In this document: one piece after another, positions 29,490 through 39,201 of the stretch
How the letters are laid out: the number at the start of each line of letters is the position of its first letter
How positions within the stretch are numbered: position 1 is the stretch's first letter
The notes under the pieces: generated by a model
Seen by the model: the letters and a program-made list of their open reading frames with translations, nothing else
What the model was told of the DNA's origin: nothing
Databases searched by the model: none
Source of the DNA: Methylotenera mobilis JLW8
Lineage (GTDB): Bacteria; Pseudomonadota; Gammaproteobacteria; Burkholderiales; Methylophilaceae
Length of the DNA stretch: 64,000 nt
Reading direction: 5' to 3'
NCBI RefSeq assembly: GCF_000023705.1
Contig: NC_012968.1
Coordinates: 2,108,001 to 2,172,000 of the forward strand
Program-made: the position numbers and the translations under genes

Positions 29490-30191
29490 ATGTCAGAAAA
29501 CATTATTAAACACGCAATTAAAACAGCAGGCACGCTCACGGCGTTTGCACTAGTGGGCACGGCCATCCTAGCTTACATCTTTATCATCACGCGCGCGCCG
29601 ATTGAAGCAAGCGAGGCGGAAGCTCGCTTGGCGCTGTTTGCACAAATCTTGCCGCATGACACTTACAACAATGATTTACTTAAATCAGAACTCACTATCC
29701 CACCCAATGCCTTACTGGGCAACCATGTTCCCAGCAAAGCCAACATTGCCAAATTAGGGGATAAAACTGTGGGCGTTATCCTAGAGGCGATTGCGCACGA
29801 CGGCTACGCTGGCGATATCAAGCTGCTGCTTGCCATCCGCGCAGATGGCTCGATTAGCGGTGTGCGTGTGCTCACACACAAAGAAACACCGGGGTTAGGT
29901 GATTACATCGAAATTGAACGTAATGCCTGGATCACACAGTTTAGCAATGAATCTTTGGCTAAAACCGCTGCCAAAGATTGGGCAGTAACTAAAGATGGCG
30001 GCAAGTTTGAATACATGGCTGGTGCTACAATTACCCCACGTGCCATCGTAAAAGCGGCAGCTAAGGCATTACAGTTTTTTAATGAGAACAAGCCGTTGTT
30101 ATTGGAAAACAAGACAACAGATAATATGCCGCCAAGCAAAGATGCAAAGCACGAACACAAAGCTCAATCGCAGAGCAAAGTCGCAAAGTAA
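29490..30191 (+). CDS. rsxG: Rnf/Rsx complex subunit G
   Basis: Periplasm-facing FMN subunit with one N-terminal membrane helix (~residues 14-35). The covalent FMN motif is MAGATITPRAIVKA with the conserved threonine. KETPGLGDYIE is a second signature. The 233 aa include a Lys/His-rich tail after ~205. It sits 17 bp behind rsxD. Confidence 0.96.
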   Translation: MSENIIKHAIKTAGTLTAFALVGTAILAYIFIITRAPIEASEAEARLALFAQILPHDTYNNDLLKSELTIPPNALLGNHVPSKANIAKLGDKTVGVILEAIAHDGYAGDIKLLLAIRADGSISGVRVLTHKETPGLGDYIEIERNAWITQFSNESLAKTAAKDWAVTKDGGKFEYMAGATITPRAIVKAAAKALQFFNENKPLLLENKTTDNMPPSKDAKHEHKAQSQSKVAK

Positions 30192-30200
30192 GGAAGCAAC

Positions 30201-30893
30201 ATGAGCCTCTATAAAGAAATCACCTTGAATGGGATTTGGAAACAAAACCCGGGCGTAGTACAGCTATTGGGCTTGTGTCCAACCTTAGCCGTCACCACCA
30301 GTGTCGTCAACGGGATTAGCCTGGGTCTAGCCACGGTGTTTGTAATGGCGGCAGCCAATGGCACGATTTCTCCCGTACGCAAATACGTACCCAACGAGAT
30401 TCGCGTACCTGTATTTATTCTGGTGATTGCGGCTCTGGTGACCGTGATTGATTTATCCATCAATGCGTTTGCGCACCAGTTGCACAAGGTTTTGGGTATT
30501 TTCATCCCATTAATTGTAGTGAACTGCATCGTGCTGGCGCGCGTAGAATCATTTGCCGCTAAAAATTCGCCTATACCATCTATCTTGGACGGGTTGATGA
30601 TGGGTCTAGGCTTAACCTTGGTACTAGGTTTACTAGGCGGCATGCGTGAGCTTGTGGGTAAGGGCACCCTATTTTCTGGCCTCGATCTGGTCTTTGGGCC
30701 TGCAGCCAAACAGTTTGTGCTCACGGTCGTTCCCGACTATCACGGTTTTCTGTTAGCAGTGTTGCCGCCCGGTGCATTTCTAGGCTTAGGCATGCTGATT
30801 GCGGCACGCAATTGGATGGAGATCAGAAACAAGGCCAATGCGGCCGATGACCACGCAGCCTCACCAGCACTGCAGCCGGCACTGCGCCCTTAA
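30201..30893 (+). CDS. rsxE: Rnf/Rsx complex subunit E
   Basis: Integral membrane subunit homologous to RsxA, with six helices, which together hold an intramembrane Fe-S cluster. Signatures are NPGVVQLLGLCPTLAVTTSV near the N-terminus and IVVNCIVLARVESFA in the centre. The 230 aa end in an Ala/Pro-rich tail. It completes the complex; nth follows after 17 bp. Confidence 0.97.
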   Translation: MSLYKEITLNGIWKQNPGVVQLLGLCPTLAVTTSVVNGISLGLATVFVMAAANGTISPVRKYVPNEIRVPVFILVIAALVTVIDLSINAFAHQLHKVLGIFIPLIVVNCIVLARVESFAAKNSPIPSILDGLMMGLGLTLVLGLLGGMRELVGKGTLFSGLDLVFGPAAKQFVLTVVPDYHGFLLAVLPPGAFLGLGMLIAARNWMEIRNKANAADDHAASPALQPALRP

Positions 30894-30910
30894 TCTATCA
30901 AGCACGTCCT

Positions 30911-31576
30911 ATGAATGCAGAAAAACGCTTAGAAATCTTTAAACGCTTAAAGTTAGCCATTCCTAATCCTGCCACTGAGTTAAATTACAGCAACACTTTT
31001 GAGTTGCTGATTGCGGTAATGCTATCGGCACAGGCCACGGATAAAAGCGTTAATCTAGCTACCGGCAAGCTGTTTCCCGTGGCCAACACGCCCGAAAGCA
31101 TGTTGGCATTAGGGTTGGACCGTTTAGAGCATTACATTAAAACCATAGGCTTGTACCGCTCTAAAGCCAAAAATGTTTTGGCCACCTGTCAAATACTGAT
31201 ACAGCAGCATCAATCACAAGTGCCAAACTCACGCAGTGCATTAGAGGCATTGCCCGGCGTTGGTCGCAAAACCGCCAACGTGGTACTGAACACAGCATTT
31301 GGTGAGCCGACCATTGCCGTAGACACGCACTTATTCAGATTAGGCAACCGCATCAAACTTGCCACAGGTAAAACCGTGCTGGACGTGGAAAAGAAATACG
31401 TCAAAACCATCCCAGCAGAGTTTATGCAGGATGCGCATCATTTGCTCATTTTGCATGGACGCTATGTATGTACCGCGCGCAAACCTAAATGTGCAGAATG
31501 CTGCATAGAGGACCTATGCGAATACCAGGCAAAGGAATACCACTTGCCAGCTAGCGTTAAACCCACCAGTAAATGA
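30911..31576 (+). CDS. nth: Endonuclease III
   Basis: Bifunctional DNA glycosylase/AP lyase for oxidised pyrimidines. The helix-hairpin-helix LPGVGRKTANVVLN carries the catalytic Lys, and VDTHLFRLGNR the catalytic Asp. The C-terminal 4Fe-4S loop has the exact C-x6-C-x2-C-x5-C spacing. The 221-aa length is normal. The association with rsx genes is conserved in proteobacteria. Its stop overlaps the next start (ATGA). Confidence 0.98.
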   Translation: MNAEKRLEIFKRLKLAIPNPATELNYSNTFELLIAVMLSAQATDKSVNLATGKLFPVANTPESMLALGLDRLEHYIKTIGLYRSKAKNVLATCQILIQQHQSQVPNSRSALEALPGVGRKTANVVLNTAFGEPTIAVDTHLFRLGNRIKLATGKTVLDVEKKYVKTIPAEFMQDAHHLLILHGRYVCTARKPKCAECCIEDLCEYQAKEYHLPASVKPTSK

Positions 31577-32652
31577 AAGTTGCTACCAGCATTGTATTAG
31601 GCCGCCAAGCCCTGCCCGCACTAGCTGCGCAGGCTGTTACCAATGCCATGCACAAAGCCGACATCACCAGCGCCAACGCAGTATTGCTGTTATTAACTTC
31701 AGAGTTCGCCAGCAACCCGCAAGCCGCCATCAAAGCGGCGGCTAAGGCGGCAGCTTGCACACAGGTAGCAGGCTGCTCAGCAACCGGTATTTTTACTGAA
31801 GAAGACTGGGTGCTAGATACCCCCGCCGCAGCCGCCATGGTGTTTGGCGGCGACATTAAGCTTGAGCTAGCTCGCCATAACCACGAGCAGCAGCCACTCC
31901 TCACCATCGCCGCACCAAGCGCAATGAACAGCACTTGGTTAGACCATCATACCCGCTACGGCGGCATATCTGGCGATGTGACCGGACAAGGCCCATTCTC
32001 CGTATGGCAAAATGCAAAAGGTGATGTCACCGGCCATATCGAGATGTTTATCTCTGGCGTGAACATGGCAACCAAGGCAGCGCATGGCTTAAGCTTGATC
32101 AGCACCCCGAAATTAGTACAAGCCAGCCAGCAGTTTGATCTGCAGCAGCTGGGCAGACATAAAGCGTCCAGTTCATTACAAAAAGCATGGGATAGCTATC
32201 GGCAAACGCTAGAACCCCTACCCCCGCATTTGATCATGGCCGTATACGCCGACAGTGCAGAAGAAATTCTGCAAGGAAACTACCAGCAAACCACGATTAT
32301 CAGCTGCGACGAAGCTGACGGCAGCATTACGCTCGCTCACTCAGTGCCTGTAGGGCAATATTTAAGCTGGGCACTGCGGGATGCCGACAGCGCCCAGGCC
32401 GACATGATGCTAGCCGCAAACACGCTTGCCACAGAGTTGGGCAATACCCCGGATTTTGGCTTATTATTTTCATGCCTAGGGCGCGGCCCTTATCTATACA
32501 ACGGTGAGGACTTGGACTTAAAAGTCGTGACAAAACGCTTCCCCAATATGCCATTATTAGGCTTTTATGGTAACGGTGAAATTGCCTGTATTAATGGGCA
32601 AAACAAACTGCTGCCGTACTCTACCGTACTTTCATTATTTTCAGCGTTATAG
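31573..32652 (+). CDS. FIST domain protein
   Basis: Predicted cytosolic ligand-binding signal protein with FIST-N (~25-200) and FIST-C (~215-345) domains. Recognisable parts are CTQVAGCSATGIF in the N-domain and FSCLGRGPYLY and LLGFYGNGEIACI in the C-domain. FIST domains occur with sensor kinases and chemotaxis proteins and may bind small ligands such as amino acids. Here it stands alone, translationally coupled to nth and followed by a DUF1841 gene. Confidence 0.87.
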   Translation: MKVATSIVLGRQALPALAAQAVTNAMHKADITSANAVLLLLTSEFASNPQAAIKAAAKAAACTQVAGCSATGIFTEEDWVLDTPAAAAMVFGGDIKLELARHNHEQQPLLTIAAPSAMNSTWLDHHTRYGGISGDVTGQGPFSVWQNAKGDVTGHIEMFISGVNMATKAAHGLSLISTPKLVQASQQFDLQQLGRHKASSSLQKAWDSYRQTLEPLPPHLIMAVYADSAEEILQGNYQQTTIISCDEADGSITLAHSVPVGQYLSWALRDADSAQADMMLAANTLATELGNTPDFGLLFSCLGRGPYLYNGEDLDLKVVTKRFPNMPLLGFYGNGEIACINGQNKLLPYSTVLSLFSAL

Positions 32653-32659
32653 GTATTTT

Positions 32660-33097
32660 ATGAGTTTATATAACCCCAGCCGCGACCAAGCCAGACAATT
32701 CTTATTTGACGCGTGGGCCAAATTTAAACAGCACACCCCGCTCACAGACTTAGAGAAGATTGCAGTCGAAGTGATGCAAATGCATCCTGAATATCACGCA
32801 ATATTAGATGCACCTGAGCGCTACATGCAGCAACAGTACTTTCCTGAAATGGGAGAAACCAATCCATTTCTGCACTTAAGCCTGCATCTATCCGTGATTG
32901 AGCAAATAGCTATCAACCAGCCCATCGGCATCAAAGCTATTTACGAACAGCTCAAGCAAAAGCACAACGACCAGCACCTAGCGCAGCATGATATCTTGGA
33001 TTGCCTCGCCGAAACTATTTGGCAGTCACAGCGCAACAATACACCGTTAGACTCGGCACATTACCTAGGCCTGTTACAGCAAAGAGTGGCGGCCTAA
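32660..33097 (+). CDS. DUF1841 family protein
   Basis: A 145-aa soluble protein common in beta- and gammaproteobacteria, function unknown. The start MSLYNPSRDQARQFLFDAW is typical of the family and lies 7 bp after the FIST stop. Conserved parts include MHPEYH and the His-rich FLHLSLHLSVIEQI. The open frame extends upstream to 32567 inside the FIST gene, but that part is a shadow. It ends 1 bp before the sigma factor gene. Confidence 0.88.
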   Translation: MSLYNPSRDQARQFLFDAWAKFKQHTPLTDLEKIAVEVMQMHPEYHAILDAPERYMQQQYFPEMGETNPFLHLSLHLSVIEQIAINQPIGIKAIYEQLKQKHNDQHLAQHDILDCLAETIWQSQRNNTPLDSAHYLGLLQQRVAA

Positions 33098-33098
33098 T

Positions 33099-33656
33099 AT
33101 GCACAGCAACGTTAACGATTGGCTGCACGAGCATGGGGATTACCTATATCGCTTTGCCTTGGCACGCTTAAAGGATACGCATCAGGCGGAGGACGCCGTG
33201 CAGGAAACCATGCTCGCCGCTATTAAGCACAATAGCTTTGGCGGCGACTCATCGGTGCGCACCTGGCTCACCGGCATACTCAAACATAAAATAGTGGATA
33301 TACAACGTAAACTGATACGCGAGCAGCCAATATCAGACCTTATTGGTTTAGACGCTGGTGATGATGCAATGGACGATTTTTTTGATAAAACCGGCCACTG
33401 GCTAGATAAACCGCAATCGTTTGACATGCCAGACCATGCGCTGGAACAAAGCCAGTTTCTTAGCGTGCTGGATGATTGCATGCAAAAACTACCGAAGAAG
33501 TTGAAAGCCATTTTTATGTTACGCGACGTGCATGAAATGGAAAATGAAAATATTTGTAAGGAACTGGAGATTACGCCGACCAATGCTTGGGTAATGTTAT
33601 ATAGAGCTAGGATGGTGTTAAGAAAATGTTTAGAGTTGAATTGGGTTAAAGGCTAG
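33099..33656 (+). CDS. ECF-type RNA polymerase sigma factor
   Basis: A 185-aa sigma-70 family factor of the extracytoplasmic-function group. Region 2 (~10-75) contains YRFALARLKDTHQAEDAVQ and VRTWLTGILKHKIVD. Region 4 (~120-180) contains LPKKLKAIFMLRDVHEME and a helix-turn-helix ending in VMLYRARMVLRK. It is followed immediately by a zinc-finger anti-sigma gene and then a metal-binding RiPP cassette, so that cassette is its most likely target. The inducer could be copper or another metal or oxidant, by analogy with bufferin/Hvf loci. Confidence 0.92.
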   Translation: MHSNVNDWLHEHGDYLYRFALARLKDTHQAEDAVQETMLAAIKHNSFGGDSSVRTWLTGILKHKIVDIQRKLIREQPISDLIGLDAGDDAMDDFFDKTGHWLDKPQSFDMPDHALEQSQFLSVLDDCMQKLPKKLKAIFMLRDVHEMENENICKELEITPTNAWVMLYRARMVLRKCLELNWVKG

Positions 33657-33665
33657 GTGATTGAT

Positions 33666-33923
33666 ATGATGACCTGTAAACAAGCCAGCAAACTCATCTC
33701 GCAATCTCTAGACCGTCCTTTATCTTGGTCTGAACTTATGCGGTTAAAACTGCATCTGATGATTTGCAACGCATGTAGCCGATTTAAAAAACAATTGAAT
33801 CTACTGCGTGTAGCATTGCACAATATCAGAACCAATATAGAAAACGATAGCGCTATTACGCTCCCATTAGCAGCAAAGGCGAGAATTATTGATCAGATAG
33901 AAGCTGATCAGCAATCTCAGTAA
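33666..33923 (+). CDS. Zinc-finger anti-sigma factor
   Basis: An 85-aa cytosolic protein with the zf-HC2 pattern: Cys near the N-terminus (MTCKQASKLIS), then H-x3-C-x2-C in HLMICNAC. The rest (FKKQLNLLRVALHNIR) is helical. There is no membrane segment, so it is probably a soluble redox- or metal-sensitive anti-sigma. I chose the ATG at 33666 because AGGTGA lies at good spacing. The frame also opens with a GTG directly at the sigma stop. It is tightly coupled to the sigma gene. Confidence 0.82.
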   Translation: MMTCKQASKLISQSLDRPLSWSELMRLKLHLMICNACSRFKKQLNLLRVALHNIRTNIENDSAITLPLAAKARIIDQIEADQQSQ

Positions 33924-33970
33924 CTTTCATTAATTGCAATCAATAGTAACTTCTTTAATTAAAGGAAACG

Positions 33971-34294
33971 ATGATGAACAAAACACAAAAAACCATTTCT
34001 CTTGCAATCGGTGGCGCACTGGCACTTTCTGTTGCGGTAGCAAATGCAGCAGAAAACCCATTTGCATTAAAAACCCTAGCCACGGGCTACCAAGTAGCAG
34101 ATGCGCACGACACCAAGGCGGCCGATGGCAAATGTGGCACGGGTAAATGTGGTACCGCAGAAAAAGCCAAAGAAATGAAAATGAAAGATGCAAAATGCGG
34201 CACCAGCAAAACTGGCAGCGCAGAAAAAGCTAAAGAAGGCTCCTGTGGCGGTGAAAAAGCCAAAGAAGGCTCATGCAGTGGTGAGAAAAAATAA
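33971..34294 (+). CDS. HvfA-type RiPP precursor (oxazolone/thioamide metallophore)
   Basis: A 107-aa secreted peptide precursor. The signal peptide (residues 1-26) ends in VANA. The conserved start of the mature part is ENPFALKTLATGYQVADAH. Five Cys follow at 55, 60, 76, 92 and 102, in DGKCG, TGKCG, DAKCG, EGSCG and EGSCS. These are variants of the EGKCG units that HvfB/HvfC-type enzymes convert to oxazolone-thioamide, giving copper-binding products. The repeats here are degenerate and Lys-rich. AAAGGA sits well before the ATG. The modification genes follow directly. Which cysteines are modified cannot be told from sequence. Confidence 0.82.
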   Translation: MMNKTQKTISLAIGGALALSVAVANAAENPFALKTLATGYQVADAHDTKAADGKCGTGKCGTAEKAKEMKMKDAKCGTSKTGSAEKAKEGSCGGEKAKEGSCSGEKK

Positions 34295-34314
34295 TCATCA
34301 CCAACCTATAGTGC

Positions 34315-35217
34315 ATGATGAATCGCAGTCATATTCATGGCGCAGGTCTGGGGTTGAAGCGTGAGCTGATACCCCAGATTCAGTCACACCATAACCAAAC
34401 ACTAATTTCCAACATCCAATTTGTTGAGATTGCGCCAGAAAACTGGATAGACGCCGGGAGCAAAGCAAGCAAACAGCTAGATTGGTTTGCCGCACGCTAC
34501 CCCATCGTGTGTCATGGCCTATGCTTATCCCTAGGGGGTATCAGCCCGCTTAATACTGATTTTCTACAGCTCGTTAAGCAGTTCTTAAATCGTTACAACA
34601 TTGATATCTACACCGAGCATCTAAGCTATTGCACCGATGCCTACCAAGGCAAGCAGGGCTATTTATATGACTTGTTGCCTATCCCCTTTACCGAGGAAGC
34701 AGTGCACTATGTGGCGCAGCGCATCCGCCAGACCCAAGACCTACTGGGGCGGCGTATAGGCATAGAAAACGCCTCATATTATGCGGCAGCCCCCATCTCG
34801 GAAATGAGCGAACTGACCTTTCTTAATGCAGTTCTCAGCGAAGCTGATTGCATGCTGCACTTGGATATCAATAATATATACGTTAACAGCATCAACTTTA
34901 ACTTTGACCCGCTCGCATTTTTGCGTGGCATACCGCAAGAGCGCATTATTTATAGTCATATCGCTGGGCATTACCAACAATCACCAGATTTATTAATTGA
35001 TACGCACGGTGAAGACGTCATCGACCCGGTCTGGGCACTACTGAAGGATGCTTACGACTTGTTTGGCGTGTTCCCGACCTTACTGGAGCGTGATAACAAT
35101 ATCCCAGCGTTAGATACGCTCATGCAGGAAGTAGACAAAATCGCCGACTTGCAACGTCAGGCGATTCCACGTAGCAGCAAGCCGAATACAACAACACTCA
35201 CATCGCTGATAGTTTGA
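34315..35217 (+). CDS. DUF692 multinuclear iron enzyme (HvfB/BufB type)
   Basis: A 300-aa TIM-barrel MNIO-family enzyme that uses a di/tri-iron centre to modify cysteines of a RiPP precursor. Probable metal ligands lie in HGLCLSLGG (His67), TEHLSYC (Glu101), IGIENASYY, LDINNIYVNS, YSHIAGHY, IDTHGEDVIDPVW and LLERDNNIP. These segments follow the usual family order. The start has no clear ribosome binding site and lies 20 bp after the precursor stop, so translation may be coupled. HvfC follows after 15 bp. Confidence 0.9.
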   Translation: MMNRSHIHGAGLGLKRELIPQIQSHHNQTLISNIQFVEIAPENWIDAGSKASKQLDWFAARYPIVCHGLCLSLGGISPLNTDFLQLVKQFLNRYNIDIYTEHLSYCTDAYQGKQGYLYDLLPIPFTEEAVHYVAQRIRQTQDLLGRRIGIENASYYAAAPISEMSELTFLNAVLSEADCMLHLDINNIYVNSINFNFDPLAFLRGIPQERIIYSHIAGHYQQSPDLLIDTHGEDVIDPVWALLKDAYDLFGVFPTLLERDNNIPALDTLMQEVDKIADLQRQAIPRSSKPNTTTLTSLIV

Positions 35218-35232
35218 ATTAATCTTATCGCC

Positions 35233-35979
35233 ATGACCGATACCCTGCCCAGCTTCCAACAATACCAGCTAGCGTTTACCGCTCGCATACGCGACCCACG
35301 CAATCAGCCGCTGCCAAAGGATGTTGTGCCTGAGCGCATGGCGGTTTATGACGAAATTGTATTTAACAATCTGCTAGAGTCTGTATCAGCATGTTTTCCG
35401 GTTGCACGTAAAACCATAGGCAAAGCAGCCTGGCTAAGGCTGGTACAAGCCTTCTTAAAAGAGCACTCAGCCAACACTCCGCTTTTTCGTAAAGTTCCAG
35501 AAGAATTTCTGACCTTCTTACAACACAGCAAGCTGGCATTAGCTCCATATCTACAGGCACTATGCCACTATGAGTGGATAGAACTTTACCTCAGCTCCTT
35601 ACCAGCGCTCGACAGCACATCAGCAAACACGCACGGTGACTTGGCGCAGCAACCACTAGTTTTTACGCCGGCAATGCAACTACTCAGTTACGACTATGCC
35701 GTGCATAGAATCTCCCCTAGGCACAAACCCAAGAGCCAAGAACCCACCTACTTGCTGGTACATCGTGATGCAAACGATAAGGTTAAATTTATCGAGCTTA
35801 ACCCGATGACATTCAAACTGCTTACTTTATTAAAATCTGGGGAAGTGACTGCGGAACAAGCACTGATTATGCTTGCGGATGAATTAAAACACCCCCAACC
35901 ACAAATCATTATGCAATTTGGATTGGGAGTTTTACTAGACTTACAAAACCAGGGAATTATCCTAGGCACTACTTACTAA
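35233..35979 (+). CDS. DUF2063 RiPP-modification partner (HvfC/BufC type)
   Basis: A 248-aa partner of the DUF692 enzyme, needed for recognition of the precursor leader. The N-terminal DUF2063 domain (~5-100) shows RMAVYDEIVFNNLLESVSACFPV and the invariant FLKEHSANTPLFRKVPEEFL region, typical of the family. The C-terminal half (~150-248) resembles the peptide-binding domain in these proteins. It ends the sigma/anti-sigma/hvfABC run. No DoxX-like hvfD gene is seen downstream. Confidence 0.88.
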   Translation: MTDTLPSFQQYQLAFTARIRDPRNQPLPKDVVPERMAVYDEIVFNNLLESVSACFPVARKTIGKAAWLRLVQAFLKEHSANTPLFRKVPEEFLTFLQHSKLALAPYLQALCHYEWIELYLSSLPALDSTSANTHGDLAQQPLVFTPAMQLLSYDYAVHRISPRHKPKSQEPTYLLVHRDANDKVKFIELNPMTFKLLTLLKSGEVTAEQALIMLADELKHPQPQIIMQFGLGVLLDLQNQGIILGTTY

Positions 35980-36062
35980 TTACATCAAGTATTAGCCACA
36001 CAAACTATTGGCTAGCTCAAAGCTGGCATCCACGTTGGCAGAGAGCTAATGCTAAATCTTAG

Positions 36063-36257
36063 TTAATCAAAATTAACCGTCTCGCTTTGACGTGTTTCCA
36101 ATACAGATAGCAGATCCTTCTGCTCAGTTGGCTGCATATCCCACCAGCCTCTGATTTCCGCTATGGTACGGTAACAACCATTGCAAAAGCCGCTTGTTTC
36201 GTCAATGCTGCAAACCCCGATACAAGGGGATTGCACTTCTACTGTATTGTCTGACAT
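36063..36257 (-). CDS. DUF1289 family small cysteine protein
   Basis: A 64-aa protein with the DUF1289 motif PCIGVCSIDETSGFCNGCYRT: four cysteines likely to bind zinc or an Fe-S cluster. It continues with the typical EIRGWWDM. The family is widespread in proteobacteria and of unknown function. It lies after secA in the same direction (71 bp). Confidence 0.88.
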   Translation of the reverse strand: MSDNTVEVQSPCIGVCSIDETSGFCNGCYRTIAEIRGWWDMQPTEQKDLLSVLETRQSETVNFD

Positions 36258-36328
36258 TACTAACTCTATTCTTTATTTATACGCTATTGATTAACTAGGT
36301 ACGCTTTACGCTTTAACTCAGCACATTA

Positions 36329-39058
36329 TTAACTAAGTACACCGTGGCACTGCTTGTATTTCTTGCCAGAACCACATGGGCATAAGTCATTACGGCCAAC
36401 CTTCACACCGTCACGTACTATCGGCTGCGATGCGGCTACATTCACCTCACCGTCATCAGCAGCATCACCTGCCAAAGCTTCCGCGTAGTCAGCGTGCTGG
36501 TATTGCACATTTTCCACTTCAACCGGACGCTCCACCGCTTCCACATCAGCCTCAGTTTTTACTTGTACCAGCATAGTAACTTTAGTCACTTCTGTTTTAA
36601 TGGTATCGAGCAAGCCTGCAAACAGCTCAAATGCCTCACGTTTATATTCCTGCTTAGGATTTTTTTGCGCATAAGAACGTAAGTGAATACCTTGACGCAG
36701 ATGGTCTAACGCAGCCAAATGCTCACGCCAGTGGTTATCTAGGCTTTGCAGCATGACTGAACGCTCGAACTGACGCAAGATATCTGGGCTAGCCAACTCT
36801 TCTTTTGCCTGATAAGCCGCATTGGCCGCAGCAAGGATACGCTCACGCAAGGTCTCTTCGTGCAGGTCTGGATTTTCTTCCAGCATTTTTTGCAGTCCGA
36901 TTTCCAAACCAAGGTCAGCTTTCAACTCACGCTCCAGCGCCGGCACATCCCACAACTCTTCCACGCTGTCTGGCGGGATATGGGTAGCCACCATATTCAT
37001 GATGACATCTTCACGCATGGCTTTCACCGTATCACCTACGTCAACTGCTTCCAACAACTCATTACGTTGCTCGTAGATCACCTTACGCTGGTCATTAGAT
37101 ACATCATCAAACTCTAATAACTGTTTACGGATATCAAAGTTACGGCCTTCTACCTTACGCTGTGCGTTTTCAATCGCACGCGTGACCCAAGGGTGCTCAA
37201 TCGCTTCACCATCCGGCATATTCAGCTTACCCATAATCGCTGACACGCGATCAGAAGCAAAAATTCTTAATAGCTGGTCTTCTAAAGACAGATAGAAGCG
37301 GCTAGAACCCACGTCACCTTGGCGGCCTGAACGTCCACGCAGCTGATTATCTACGCGGCGTGATTCATGGCGCTCGGTACCCACAATATGTAAACCGCCA
37401 GCAGCCAGTACCGCAGCATGCACTTGCTGCCAATCCGCTTTAATTTCAGCGATGCGGCTTTCTTTCTGCGCATCGGTCAATGAGGCATCGTCATGCACTG
37501 CAGCGATTTCCGGCTCAGGGTTACCGCCCAATACGATGTCGGTACCACGACCCGCCATGTTGGTAGCGATAGTAATCACACCAGGACGACCAGCCTGCAC
37601 AATAATGTGCGCCTCGCGCTCGTGCTGTTTTGCATTCAATACTTGATGCTCCAGCTTAGCTTCCGTCAGCAATTTCGAAATCAACTCAGAGTTCTCAATC
37701 GAAGTAGTACCTACCAACACTGGCTGGCCGCGGCTTTGGCAATCCTTGATATCTAAGATCACAGCCTCGTATTTCTCACGAGAGGTTCTATACACTTTAT
37801 CCATCGCGTCTTTACGCTGCATAGCGCGATGCGTAGGGATAACCACGGTTTCTAAACCATAAATCTGGTTAAATTCGTAAGCTTCGGTATCGGCAGTACC
37901 GGTCATGCCAGAAAGCTTGCTGTACATACGGAAGTAGTTTTGGAAAGTAATCGAGGCCAGTGTTTGGTTCTCTTTTTGAATTTCCACGCCTTCTTTTGCC
38001 TCAACTGCCTGATGCAAACCATCAGACCAGCGGCGACCTGCCATCATACGACCAGTGAATTCATCCACAATCACAATCTCGCCATCACGCACGACATAGT
38101 GCTGATCGCGATGGTAAAGGTTACGTGCACGTAACGAAGCGTACAAGTGATGCACTAAGGTAATATTAGAGGCCTCGTATAAGCTTGAGCCCTCAGCCAG
38201 CAAGCCAGCCTCTGCCAATATCGCTTCAGCGTGCTCATGCCCTTGTTCAGACATCACAACATTCTGTGCTTTTTCATCCACCCAGAAGTCGCCTTCGCCC
38301 TCTTCTTCTTTTTGTGGGACCAGCTTAGCGGCGACTTCATTGATTTGTGTATAAAGTGCAACGCTATCATCCGCTTGACCTGAAATAATCAGCGGGGTGC
38401 GAGCCTCGTCAATCAGAATCGAGTCCACCTCATCAATTAAGGCATAACTCAACCCGCGCTGCACACGCTCCTCACGGCTGTAAACCATGTTGTCGCGCAG
38501 GTAGTCGAAACCAAATTCGTTGTTGGTACCATAAGTAATATCCGCTGCATAAGCTGCACGTTTCGCTTCATTCGGCATTTGCGATAAGTTGATACCTATC
38601 GATAAACCTAAAAAGTTGTAAAGCTTACCCATCCACTCCGCGTCGCGCTTTGCTAGGTAATCGTTCACGGTAATCACGTGTACGCCCCTACCGGTAATCG
38701 CGTTTAGGTAAGTAGGCAATGTTGCCACCAGAGTTTTACCCTCACCGGTACGCATCTCGGAAATCTTACCCGCGTTCAGTACCATACCGCCGATCAACTG
38801 CACATCAAAGTGGCGCATGCCTAGGGCACGGCGGCCACCTTCGCGCACTACGGCAAACGCTTCCGGCAGTAAACTATCCAAAGATTCGCCATTGGCAAAA
38901 CGCTGCTTAAATTCCTCTGTTTTCGCGCGTAGGCCATCATCACTCAAGGCCTGCATTGCAGGCTCTAATGCATTAATTTGTTCTACTTTCTGTGCATATT
39001 GCTTAACCAGCCTGTCGTTACGGCTACCGAATAATTTTTTGAACAACGTAGATATCAT
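36329..39058 (-). CDS. secA: Preprotein translocase ATPase SecA
   Basis: Motor that pushes unfolded preproteins through SecYEG. Walker A is in [14 protein letters not shown] (~residues 102-115) and the DEAD-like box in [15 protein letters not shown]. The preprotein-binding domain, helical wing and second helicase domain ([32 protein letters not shown]) are complete. The C-terminal zinc-binding SEC-C motif [14 protein letters not shown] contacts SecB and lipids. The 909-aa length is normal. Confidence 0.98.
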   Translation of the reverse strand: MISTLFKKLFGSRNDRLVKQYAQKVEQINALEPAMQALSDDGLRAKTEEFKQRFANGESLDSLLPEAFAVVREGGRRALGMRHFDVQLIGGMVLNAGKISEMRTGEGKTLVATLPTYLNAITGRGVHVITVNDYLAKRDAEWMGKLYNFLGLSIGINLSQMPNEAKRAAYAADITYGTNNEFGFDYLRDNMVYSREERVQRGLSYALIDEVDSILIDEARTPLIISGQADDSVALYTQINEVAAKLVPQKEEEGEGDFWVDEKAQNVVMSEQGHEHAEAILAEAGLLAEGSSLYEASNITLVHHLYASLRARNLYHRDQHYVVRDGEIVIVDEFTGRMMAGRRWSDGLHQAVEAKEGVEIQKENQTLASITFQNYFRMYSKLSGMTGTADTEAYEFNQIYGLETVVIPTHRAMQRKDAMDKVYRTSREKYEAVILDIKDCQSRGQPVLVGTTSIENSELISKLLTEAKLEHQVLNAKQHEREAHIIVQAGRPGVITIATNMAGRGTDIVLGGNPEPEIAAVHDDASLTDAQKESRIAEIKADWQQVHAAVLAAGGLHIVGTERHESRRVDNQLRGRSGRQGDVGSSRFYLSLEDQLLRIFASDRVSAIMGKLNMPDGEAIEHPWVTRAIENAQRKVEGRNFDIRKQLLEFDDVSNDQRKVIYEQRNELLEAVDVGDTVKAMREDVIMNMVATHIPPDSVEELWDVPALERELKADLGLEIGLQKMLEENPDLHEETLRERILAAANAAYQAKEELASPDILRQFERSVMLQSLDNHWREHLAALDHLRQGIHLRSYAQKNPKQEYKREAFELFAGLLDTIKTEVTKVTMLVQVKTEADVEAVERPVEVENVQYQHADYAEALAGDAADDGEVNVAASQPIVRDGVKVGRNDLCPCGSGKKYKQCHGVLS

Positions 39059-39201
39059 GAAATGAAATACTTTCCGCTAGAGGATAAACAACTTTAAATT
39101 GAGTAAAGATTGAAATTAAGTGTGAGATTGTAAACTCGAAATGCCTGACAGGTAATAAATCATTAGGAATTAAATGGGGTTTATTTTGATTATTTCAAGT
39201 G

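Noticed and set aside
33943-33969. ECF-type promoter (GTAAC ... CGAT) before the RiPP precursor
   Set aside because: The second box would touch the start codon and leave no room for a ribosome binding site in the message.
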